Below, piece after piece: positions 1 to 7,122 of a stretch of DNA of 19,106 nt. Positions within the stretch are counted from its first letter, which is position 1, and every line of letters starts with the position of its first letter. The stretch is from NCBI GenBank assembly GCA_037443685.1, contig JBBINX010000041.1, positions 1 through 19,106 on the forward strand, read 5' to 3'. A model generated the notes under the pieces. That model was not told where the DNA came from. It ran no database searches and saw only the letters and a list, made by a program, of their open reading frames with translations. The DNA is from JAHJRJ01 sp037443685 (lineage in GTDB: Bacteria; Bacteroidota; Ignavibacteria; UBA10030; BY39). Position numbers and translations under genes: made by a program.

Positions 1-69
1 CCTTCCCGCTTTCTTGAAGGGTTAGACGAAAACCTACTAGAGAAGTGGGTGATAACAATCGAAGAATAA
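1..69 (+). CDS. UvrD/PcrA-type DNA helicase, C-terminal end only (partial)
   Basis: Frame 1 is open from the first base and ends in TAA at 67-69. The 22 residues include PSRFLEGLDENLLEKW. This resembles the PSRF(L/I)xE(I/L)PxxLLE segment found near the C-terminus of UvrD/PcrA/Rep superfamily 1A helicases, which unwind DNA in repair and restart. No helicase motif is inside the window, so the call rests on this one short match. The stop lies 11 bases before the ATG of the next gene, which suggests co-transcription. The fragment also argues against a start for the next gene at the GTG at 45, because that would overlap this reading frame. Confidence 0.7.
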   Translation, partial: PSRFLEGLDENLLEKWVITIEE

Positions 70-80
70 ATTCGAATCTC

Positions 81-1739
81 ATGACTGACCAATATTGCAG
101 AAATATAAAATTATCTCAGGTTAAATTCTGGGCATTACTACTAATATTTTTTTCTATGGATGCAGAAGCACAATTACAGCGAATTGGAATCCGGTTTGTG
201 AATGATACTGCCCAGTTTTACGTTCGAGGGAGCGGTGACAAGTTTATTCCTCGTGGAAACAATTATATTCGTCTTGCCAAACAAAAGTCACTCAATGGGG
301 TTGATTTTGTTTATCATTCCACTTTCAATGTTGGACTTTATGACACCCTTCGAACTGAGCAAGCGCTAAAAAAAATGAATCGGTACGGTTATAACGTTGT
401 ACGAGTTTTTCTTAATCCTTGCTGCGACGGTGGTATTGGTAATCAGTTTTTACAATTATCTCACATCTATATGAACAACATTGTCGATTTCTTGAGACGA
501 GCAGAAGCAAACCGCATCTATGTTATGTTCACTATCGACTGGTTACCTAATAAGAGTCGGGTAAGCTCTGCGAAGAATTTTTGGTGTCCCGATTTCCAAT
601 GCACGAATGCACATGTGCTGACACCTGAAGGGCTTCAATCGAATCAACTATTCTTTACAAGTTTTATTAAAGAATTGATTGCGAGGAATGCGCCGATGAA
701 TATTATTTTTGCTTATGAGTTAAGAAATGAATTGACTTTCGACGCAAAACTTCCGCCTCTTTCTCTTTCATCGGGGAGTATCAAAACAGCAAACGGAAAA
801 ATTTACAACCTCGCTAAACCATCAGAAAAGGAAAAAATGGTTGAAGACGGAGTGATATATTGGCTTGACCAAATTAGGGCAACAATACGCGGGGTTGATC
901 CCGCGGCGCTTGTTACTGTTGGTCTAGTCCCGCCACCCAACATAGATGCTATCGACACAAACTTGCAAAGGCTTAGTATTACGAAACCTATTGTTTGGAA
1001 ATCCAATATTGACTTCATTGACTTACACGTTTATCCGATTGCAGATGGAGCAACGCTTGAAGAATTTGTTCAACGGTTCGGCATCACAGGATTGAAACAC
1101 AAACCGATAATTATGGGTGAATTTGGAGCAATTAAACAATATTATCTTTCCTTGGATGCGGCTGTGCACGACCTTCAGCGTTGGCAAGCAGCTTCATGCC
1201 GTTATGGTTTTGCCGGATGGATACTTTGGACTTGGGATCGTGATATTGAGTCGGATACATATAATGCTTTAGATTCGAAAGAAGATATTAACCGCTCGCT
1301 CGCTCCAATTTATAGAGCTGACCCGTGTGCGGCTCCAGATGAACCACAATATACGAACCTTGCTTTGAATAAACCCGTAACAGCATCACGCTCAACAAAA
1401 ACAAACGCTGTACATTATGCGGTTGATGGCACTTCTTTACCGTGGATCGCGGGAGACTACGCGCCACAATGGATCGAAATAGACTTACAAAAACCTGAAT
1501 CGATTATCAAGATTAGGTTAACCGTATCACAAAAACCGGCGGGTGAAACCGTTCATCAGGTTTGGTTGGGGAGTTCCAAACAGAAATACAAGTTATTCAA
1601 GACTATTCGTAAAAGAACATCAGATTCACAAATATTAGAATTTTTAACACCCGGTTTAACTAACACTCAGTTTATAAAAATAGTAACGCTTAAAAGCCCA
1701 TCTTGGGTTGGATGGAAGGAGATTGAGATAATAAAATGA
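81..1739 (+). CDS. Secreted GH5-like glycoside hydrolase with C-terminal F5/8 type C (discoidin) domain
   Basis: This is a 552-residue protein, probably an exported beta-glycanase of the GH5 (cellulase/mannanase) type. I chose the ATG at 81 because an in-frame GTG at 45 would overlap the upstream helicase tail. The N-terminus looks like a signal peptide: basic residues, a hydrophobic stretch FWALLLIFFSM, then AEA before Q31 as a likely cleavage site. The barrel carries GH5-like landmarks: RGNNY near 58-62, RNE with a candidate acid/base Glu217, HVYP near 316-319, GEFG with candidate nucleophile Glu347, and WILWTWD near 380. Residues from about 424 to the end (ALNKPVTAS, then VDG and QWIEIDL) match a discoidin/CBM32-like fold that may bind sugars. 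The substrate cannot be told from the sequence. The stop overlaps the next start by four bases (ATGA), indicating an operon. Confidence 0.8.
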   Translation: MTDQYCRNIKLSQVKFWALLLIFFSMDAEAQLQRIGIRFVNDTAQFYVRGSGDKFIPRGNNYIRLAKQKSLNGVDFVYHSTFNVGLYDTLRTEQALKKMNRYGYNVVRVFLNPCCDGGIGNQFLQLSHIYMNNIVDFLRRAEANRIYVMFTIDWLPNKSRVSSAKNFWCPDFQCTNAHVLTPEGLQSNQLFFTSFIKELIARNAPMNIIFAYELRNELTFDAKLPPLSLSSGSIKTANGKIYNLAKPSEKEKMVEDGVIYWLDQIRATIRGVDPAALVTVGLVPPPNIDAIDTNLQRLSITKPIVWKSNIDFIDLHVYPIADGATLEEFVQRFGITGLKHKPIIMGEFGAIKQYYLSLDAAVHDLQRWQAASCRYGFAGWILWTWDRDIESDTYNALDSKEDINRSLAPIYRADPCAAPDEPQYTNLALNKPVTASRSTKTNAVHYAVDGTSLPWIAGDYAPQWIEIDLQKPESIIKIRLTVSQKPAGETVHQVWLGSSKQKYKLFKTIRKRTSDSQILEFLTPGLTNTQFIKIVTLKSPSWVGWKEIEIIK

Positions 1740-2446
1740 AAAATCCGTTAGATGACATACAAATATTTCCTCCGTTTGAAGGATTTCCAAAAGAAGGAAT
1801 AAGCTTTTTAAGAAAGCTGCAGAAGAATAACAACCGTCAATGGTTTACAAAACACAAGCAAGAATATGAAGAGTTCGTGAAGCTGCCGATGCAATCCTTG
1901 GTGTCTGAGTTAAAACCAACGATGCACACATTTGCACCAGACTTTGTAATCGACCCAAAGCGTTCATTATTTCGAATTTATCGGGATACCCGATTCAGCT
2001 CAAACAAACTTCCATATAAAACACACGTCGCCGCTTTTTTCCAACCAAGTCAAAATTGGAAAGATAGTGCCGGTTTTTATTTGCACATCGAGCCGGGCGA
2101 AGTTTACCTCGGCGGCGGAATGTATATGCCGTCAAACGAAGATTTACAAAAGATTAGAAATGCAATAGCTAATTTTCCAGAAAAATTTTTATCTATCATT
2201 TGCTCAAAAGATTTCAAGAAATATTTTGGAACGATAGAGGGAGAGAAGCTTCAGCGTGTTCCGAAAAACTTTTCACCCGAACACAAAATGGCGGAATGGT
2301 TAAAGATGAAACAATTTTTTATTTCACACACAACAGCCGAAGACGAATGTTATAAAAATAGTTTTGTAAAGCAAGTTTCAGATGTTTTTAAAAAGACGAT
2401 GCCATTGGTATCGTTTTTAAATGAAGCAATTTATACAACACAATAG
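1736..2446 (+). CDS. DUF2461 family protein (TIGR02453-like)
   Basis: This 236-residue cytoplasmic protein belongs to the DUF2461 family, whose biochemical function is not established to my knowledge. The family pattern is clear: an N-terminal FLRKLQKNNNRQWF segment (24-37), then the conserved RIYRDTRFS...KLPYKTH block (80-97) and GFYLHIEPGEVYLGGGMY (113-130). The length is normal for the family and no break is seen. It starts inside the stop of the glycoside hydrolase gene (ATGA overlap), so translation is probably coupled, and it is followed after nine bases by the acetyltransferase start. Sharing an operon with a sugar hydrolase gives no firm hint of function. Confidence 0.85.
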   Translation: MKNPLDDIQIFPPFEGFPKEGISFLRKLQKNNNRQWFTKHKQEYEEFVKLPMQSLVSELKPTMHTFAPDFVIDPKRSLFRIYRDTRFSSNKLPYKTHVAAFFQPSQNWKDSAGFYLHIEPGEVYLGGGMYMPSNEDLQKIRNAIANFPEKFLSIICSKDFKKYFGTIEGEKLQRVPKNFSPEHKMAEWLKMKQFFISHTTAEDECYKNSFVKQVSDVFKKTMPLVSFLNEAIYTTQ

Positions 2447-2455
2447 AGCTTGCCT

Positions 2456-2893
2456 ATGAAACAAAAGTTTAACATAAAAATTAGGAAAGCTACAGAAAAA
2501 GACATAAAATACATCGTTGAACTCAGCAGAGGTTTGCGCCAGCTTGAAAATTATCCTCACCAAATATTGGGTGTCTCTGAGTTTAGAAACTTTTTGAGTG
2601 GCACCTTCGCGTTCATGCTTGTTGCCGAAGTTCAGAAAAGGGTTGTTGGATATATTACCTGTTTCCGTGCCAATGATTATTTTTTTCTCCCTTTTGCAGC
2701 AACCGATAAAAAATGCAGACGACGCGGAGTCGCCAGCTTACTTTTAAAAAAAATAGAGGAAATCGCAAAAAAAGAAAATAAAAAATATATTCTCTACACT
2801 GCGTACACATCGAACAAGGCGATAGAAAAGTTTTCAAAAACTATGGGATACAATAAGAGCAGAACGCTGATTCAGTATTTCAAAATTTTATGA
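2456..2893 (+). CDS. GNAT family N-acetyltransferase
   Basis: The 145-residue protein is a single GNAT domain, which transfers an acetyl group from acetyl-CoA to an amine. The N-terminus has the typical opening IKIRKATEKDIKYIVEL. The acetyl-CoA pyrophosphate-binding signature is visible as RRRGVA at about 88-93, followed by the helix SLLLKKIEEIAKK. The C-terminal part (YTSNKAIEKFSKTMGY) matches the usual motif B region. I prefer the ATG at 2456 over an in-frame TTG at 2450, because ATG is the commoner start and keeps a nine-base gap after the DUF2461 stop. No clear ribosome binding site precedes it. The substrate is unknown. It is the last gene of the + strand cluster and converges on dnaX, with 36 bases between the stops. 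Confidence 0.85.
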   Translation: MKQKFNIKIRKATEKDIKYIVELSRGLRQLENYPHQILGVSEFRNFLSGTFAFMLVAEVQKRVVGYITCFRANDYFFLPFAATDKKCRRRGVASLLLKKIEEIAKKENKKYILYTAYTSNKAIEKFSKTMGYNKSRTLIQYFKIL

Positions 2894-2929
2894 CGCGTTC
2901 TATCGATGATATCGGAAAAATAGTTGGCT

Positions 2930-4672
2930 TTATATATCTTCTTTATCTATTCGGCGAGCTCCGAGTTGCGTCTTTAAAGCAGCAATTAATGGGTGGGATG
3001 CTTCTTCTTTTTGTATGGATTTTGTTTTTACTGATGTTGAATCGGGTTCATTCTCGTTTCGAGAAATTATTGCCTCCAGCCTTAATTTGGCGCCGTATAT
3101 GTTTTGGGCTAAATTAGTTATATGCTCTCGATTTTTTCTGAAAAAATCGAGATGAAACTCATCGGGAAAATTAATTTTAATCGAACCATTTGAACAATCC
3201 AGTACTCGTGAAGAGCTAAGCAAAGAACCGAGCAATATACGTTCTTGAGATGCTTTGTTCACAACTGCACCCCATTTCTCCGACGCTTCTTCTAGTGAAA
3301 TTGTGAAATTTGTTGAGCCGGAAAAAGTGTTTGGTTTCTGGTTGTTTATAACTATATTTTCTTGCGTTAAAGATACGCTCTTATTAGGTTTTATCGGCTC
3401 TTTGACGTGCTGGATAGACACGTCCTGCGATTTAAGTAAAGATATTTTTGCAGTATTTGATGAAGACGCATCGTTCGTGCTGCGTGAAGGCGGAGAAGCT
3501 GATACTTTCCCTTCTAATTTAATTCCTCCATCAACCCTTTTTTTTAAAGCATCTATTTTATTTAACAATTCGCTAATCTGGACTGAGCTGTCCATTTTTA
3601 TCATTTGTGTAATTGCAACCTCAAGCTTAAATCGCGTTTGTTGGCTCCACTTAATAGAATTTTCTGTTTCATTGACTATTTTAATGAGTCTCAGAAGGTC
3701 ATTTTCGGTAAAATTTTTTGCATCTTCTACATATCGTTTTTTATAAGATTCCGTTACTTCTACGAGCCGGGGGGAACTCGTTGTTAAAACGATTAAGAAA
3801 TTTCTGAGATGTTCGTTTAATCCGCCTAGAAATTCTTTGATATCATAGCCGCGGTTCATGATATCTTCTACCAAACCTATGCCGCCTTTTGTGTCTTTAG
3901 CTTTGATTAGGTCGGTTGTCTGGAAAAAAATTTCTTGGTCGACCAAATTGAGAGCTTCAACAATCTTTTGCGCCGAAATATCTTTACCACAAAACGATAC
4001 AATTTGATCGAATGTGCTTTGTGCATCACGCATCGAGCCATCACCTTTTTTAGCTACAAGCAATAGCGCGTCATCGTCAATTGTAATCTTGTCCGTGTTA
4101 GCGATTATACGAAGCTGCTGCATAATTTCATTAATACCAATGCGTCTGAAGTCGAACCTTTGGCAGCGCGATAAAATTGTTGCGGGAACTTTATGATTCT
4201 CCGTTGTAGCAAATATGAAAATTACGTGGGGGGGCGGTTCTTCCAATGTCTTAAGTAGTGCGTTGAATGCTTCCTTCGTAAGCATGTGAACTTCGTCAAT
4301 AACATAAACCTTATATTTGTTTTTTGAGGGGACATACTTAACGGATTCGCGGAGATTGCGAATTTCTTCAATTCCACGATTAGAGGCTCCGTCTATTTCC
4401 AACATGTCCATGTTCCTGCCTTCGGTAATCTCTTTGCAGATTTCGCACTCATTGTCAGGGTCAAAATCTTTTGGATTTAAACAATTGATTGCCTTAGCAA
4501 GAATGCGCGCTGTTGTAGTTTTACCAACGCCACGCGGTCCACTAAAAAGATAGGCGTGCGATAAACGGTTAGATGCTATCGCATTCCTCAGTGTGGTAGT
4601 AATGTGCGATTGACCAATAACGTCTTCAAAAACTGTCGGTCTCCACTTGCGCGCTGTTACTAAATAACCCAT
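2930..4672 (-). CDS. dnaX: DNA polymerase III subunit gamma/tau
   Basis: This 580-residue protein is the clamp-loader ATPase of the replicative polymerase; it loads the beta clamp encoded by dnaN in this window. The AAA+ core is intact: Walker A GPRGVGKT (45-52), Walker B DEVH (126-129) and sensor 1 SRC (168-170), followed by the clamp-loader collar to about residue 370. The zinc module keeps Cys64, Cys76 and Cys79, but the usual Cys73 position is Asp. After residue 380 the chain becomes a low-complexity linker and then a tau-like C-terminal domain. An A8 run (3538-3545 on the + strand) at codons 376-379 could give a short gamma-like form by -1 slippage, ending with Gly380 before TGA. The start overlaps the 3' end of lon by 13 bases, so translation may be coupled. 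Confidence 0.97.
   Translation of the reverse strand: MGYLVTARKWRPTVFEDVIGQSHITTTLRNAIASNRLSHAYLFSGPRGVGKTTTARILAKAINCLNPKDFDPDNECEICKEITEGRNMDMLEIDGASNRGIEEIRNLRESVKYVPSKNKYKVYVIDEVHMLTKEAFNALLKTLEEPPPHVIFIFATTENHKVPATILSRCQRFDFRRIGINEIMQQLRIIANTDKITIDDDALLLVAKKGDGSMRDAQSTFDQIVSFCGKDISAQKIVEALNLVDQEIFFQTTDLIKAKDTKGGIGLVEDIMNRGYDIKEFLGGLNEHLRNFLIVLTTSSPRLVEVTESYKKRYVEDAKNFTENDLLRLIKIVNETENSIKWSQQTRFKLEVAITQMIKMDSSVQISELLNKIDALKKRVDGGIKLEGKVSASPPSRSTNDASSSNTAKISLLKSQDVSIQHVKEPIKPNKSVSLTQENIVINNQKPNTFSGSTNFTISLEEASEKWGAVVNKASQERILLGSLLSSSRVLDCSNGSIKINFPDEFHLDFFRKNREHITNLAQNIYGAKLRLEAIISRNENEPDSTSVKTKSIQKEEASHPLIAALKTQLGARRIDKEDI
3126..3152. repeat. Perfect 12-bp inverted repeat with 3-base loop inside dnaX
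   Basis: The left arm TCTCGATTTTTT and the right arm AAAAAATCGAGA are exact reverse complements separated by CTG. The repeat lies inside the dnaX coding region, where it encodes part of HLDFFRKNREH. Neither strand has a clear T-tract just beyond the stem, so it is not a standard intrinsic terminator. It could be a chance product of AT-rich codons. Confidence 0.7.
3538..3545 (-). promoter_or_regulatory. Candidate programmed frameshift/slippage site in dnaX (A8)
   Basis: On the coding strand the codons are gct tta aaa aaa agg gtt gat, which contain eight consecutive A. A -1 ribosomal shift, or transcripts with one extra A, would read tta aaa aaa aag ggt tga and stop at once after Lys-Lys-Lys-Gly. 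The product would have about 380 residues, the ATPase plus collar, which is the usual extent of gamma. Known parallels are the E. coli dnaX A-AAA-AAG frameshift and transcriptional slippage in Thermus dnaX. A possible stimulatory stem (AGAAG with CTTCT) lies about 20-25 bases downstream. No Shine-Dalgarno-like stimulator is visible upstream. Confidence 0.5.
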
Positions 4673-7020
4673 TGCAATGCTTCCTCAATTTTTTTAATTG
4701 GAATAATTTTCAAGCCCTTCTTTACTTTTTCCTGAATTTCTACCAAATCTCTTTCATTTTCAGCAGGAATTAATACTGTTTTAATTCCGCTGCGTTGAGC
4801 GGCTAGCAGTTTTTCATTTAAACCTCCTATTGCAATCACGTTGCCGCGCAAGGTAATTTCGCCAGTCATCGCAACATCATTTCTTGCCGGACGATTTGAA
4901 GCTGCCGAAACAATCGCCATTGCCATCGTAATACCTGCCGACGGGCCATCTTTCGAGATCGCTCCTTCGGGAAGGTGAATGTGGATTTCCTTTCCTTTGT
5001 AGAAATCTTCCGCTACACCCATTAGGTTTGTGTTTGACCTGATATACGAGAGAGCCGCTTGAGCAGACTCTTTCATTACTTCGCCTAATTTTCCTGTGAG
5101 TGTAAGTTTTTCTGTTCCGGGCATTATTGTTGCATCAACGCTCAATATCTCTCCGCCAACACTTGTCCACGCCAACCCTACAACCGAGCCGACTTTCGGT
5201 TCAATATCTTTAGATTTCTCGCGGAATTTAGGAACTCCTAAAAATTCTTCGACCTTTTTTTCATCAATTTTTACGACGGGAAGTTTTTTTAACTCAACTC
5301 CATCTGTTTGTGATTTTACAACTGTCTCTTTGGCTGCTTTTCGAAGGATGGATGAAATCTCGCGTTCAACATTTCTTACTCCAGCTTCGCGTGTATATTC
5401 CCGGATGATTTTCATAATAGCTTGACCGGAAAATTTTATGTTCGTCGAAGTCAGTCCGTGTTCTTTTAACTGTTTGGGCAGTAAATGTCGTTTAACAATC
5501 TCTCGTTTGTCGTAATCCAAATATCCGGGCAACTCAATTATTTCCATCCTATCTTGCAGCGGCAGCGGAATATTATACCGGACATTTGCCGTTGTGATGA
5601 AAATTACTTTCGACAAGTCGTAATCGACATCTAAATAATGGTCGTTGAATGTAGAATTTTGTTCTGGGTCTAACACTTCGAGCAAAGCAGCTGATGGATC
5701 GCCGCGAAAATCCATACTCATCTTATCAATTTCATCCATTAAGATAATTGGATTGACGACTCCCGCGCGTCGCATAGACTGTAGTATTTTCCCCGGCATC
5801 GAACCAATATAAGTACGGCGATGGCCTCGTATTTCTGCCTCGTCTCTTACGCCACCGAGTGAGATGCGTACAAACTTTCTGCCCAAAGCACGCGCTATCG
5901 ATTTTCCTAAAGATGTTTTTCCGACACCGGGAGGACCGACGAAACAAAGTATTTGACCACGCTTCTCTTTTACGAGGTTCAATATCGCAATGTGTTCAAG
6001 TATTCTTTCTTTAGGTTTTTCAAGTCCGAAATGGTCTTCGTCCAAAATTTCCTGCACGTGTTTTATATTAAGATTGTCTTCTGTTTGTTTATGCCAAGGG
6101 ACGTTGAGCATCCAATCCAGATAATTACGGATCACCGTGGATTCGGGTGATTGCGGCGGAGTCTTTCGAAGCTTATTAAACTCTTCCGTTGCTTTTTCCA
6201 TAACCTCTTTTGGCATCTTTGCATCCTCAATTTGCTGCTTCAATTTTATCAACTCGGGCGAGGTTTCTTCGTCACCCAATTCATCTTGAAGAATTCTTAT
6301 TTGCTCTTGAATGAAATATTTTTTTTGCGTTTTCTGAATGTTGTCGTGAACTTTTGAATCGATATCCCGCCCAATTTTCAGAATATCTATCTCGCCGTTT
6401 AATATCCTAATTAATTCAAAGTACTGCTCCTTCAAAAGAGTGTGCTGAATAATTTTTTGCTTCGTTTCCACGTTTTGATTAATGTTTGCCGCGATATAGT
6501 ATAACTTTCGAACAGGGTCTTTAATATTCTCGTACGCAACAAGAACCTCGCTCGGTATATTCCGGTTCAAATGGATATATTCGGAAAACAACGTTGACGA
6601 ATGCCTCACTAATGCGTCTAGTTCTGTAGAAACGTCGTGAGTAGGTTCAATTATACGCACCTTGGCTTCCAGAAAATTGTTGTTCGGAATAAATTCTTCA
6701 ATTACAGCGTGCACCAAACCATCGACCAATATTTTCATCAATCCGTTTGGAAGCTTTAGCAATTGGATAATTTTTGCTACGGTTCCTTCGCTGTAAATAT
6801 CTTTTGGTCCCGGCTCATCGGTACCAGGGCTTTTTTGTGCCGATAGGAAAATATACTTCCCACGTCCATTCGCCTCGTTTGCAGCTTTTAGGGACGACTC
6901 TCTACCGACTAATACGGGAAATATCATGTGGGGGAAAATAACAACGTCTCTTAATGGTAAAACTGGCAAGTGCCTCGGTACATTTTTTAAATCTGGTTTA
7001 TTTATAAGTTCTTGCGTCAT
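4660..7020 (-). CDS. lon: ATP-dependent Lon protease
   Basis: This is a complete 786-residue LonA-type cytoplasmic protease that degrades misfolded and regulatory proteins. The N-terminal LON substrate domain opens with LPVLPLRDVVIFPHM (18-32). A long coiled-coil linker follows, then the AAA+ module with Walker A GPPGVGKT (362-369) and Walker B ILMDE (426-430). The serine-lysine peptidase domain has Ser694 in KDGPSAG and Lys737 in GGLNEKLLAA. Their spacing of 43 residues is the same as in E. coli Lon (Ser679/Lys722). The 3' end overlaps dnaX by 13 bases. The 102-base gap upstream, after trkH, holds a candidate promoter, so lon may be transcribed on its own as well as by read-through. Confidence 0.98.
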   Translation of the reverse strand: MTQELINKPDLKNVPRHLPVLPLRDVVIFPHMIFPVLVGRESSLKAANEANGRGKYIFLSAQKSPGTDEPGPKDIYSEGTVAKIIQLLKLPNGLMKILVDGLVHAVIEEFIPNNNFLEAKVRIIEPTHDVSTELDALVRHSSTLFSEYIHLNRNIPSEVLVAYENIKDPVRKLYYIAANINQNVETKQKIIQHTLLKEQYFELIRILNGEIDILKIGRDIDSKVHDNIQKTQKKYFIQEQIRILQDELGDEETSPELIKLKQQIEDAKMPKEVMEKATEEFNKLRKTPPQSPESTVIRNYLDWMLNVPWHKQTEDNLNIKHVQEILDEDHFGLEKPKERILEHIAILNLVKEKRGQILCFVGPPGVGKTSLGKSIARALGRKFVRISLGGVRDEAEIRGHRRTYIGSMPGKILQSMRRAGVVNPIILMDEIDKMSMDFRGDPSAALLEVLDPEQNSTFNDHYLDVDYDLSKVIFITTANVRYNIPLPLQDRMEIIELPGYLDYDKREIVKRHLLPKQLKEHGLTSTNIKFSGQAIMKIIREYTREAGVRNVEREISSILRKAAKETVVKSQTDGVELKKLPVVKIDEKKVEEFLGVPKFREKSKDIEPKVGSVVGLAWTSVGGEILSVDATIMPGTEKLTLTGKLGEVMKESAQAALSYIRSNTNLMGVAEDFYKGKEIHIHLPEGAISKDGPSAGITMAMAIVSAASNRPARNDVAMTGEITLRGNVIAIGGLNEKLLAAQRSGIKTVLIPAENERDLVEIQEKVKKGLKIIPIKKIEEALQWVI

Positions 7021-7044
7021 AGACTTTTCAATTGATAGGAATTA

Positions 7045-7075
7045 ATTCTAAAAAAAATATACAAATAATTGTCAA
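7045..7075 (-). promoter_or_regulatory. Candidate promoter upstream of lon
   Basis: On the - strand a perfect TTGACA (7070-7075) is followed after 19 bases by TAGAAT (7045-7050), which ends 24 bases before the lon ATG. The hexamers look like a sigma-70 promoter, but the spacer is two bases longer than ideal. If the organism is a Bacteroidota relative, its primary sigma factor may prefer TTTG/TAnnTTTG elements. A TATCTTTG match lies at 7082-7089 without a clear partner upstream. No CIRCE-like heat-shock operator is seen. Confidence 0.35.
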
Positions 7076-7122
7076 GAGTTACAAAGATATTTTGTGGTAA
7101 TATTATTTTTTAAGTAAAACGA

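Noticed and set aside
1..20. CCTTC...GAAGG inverted repeat at the window start as a terminator
   Set aside because: The stem is only five bases and lies inside the helicase coding end, with no T-tract.
2890..3117. Open frame on the + strand after the acetyltransferase (75 residues)
   Set aside because: It lies almost wholly antisense to the well-supported dnaX C-terminus, and its residues match no family I know.
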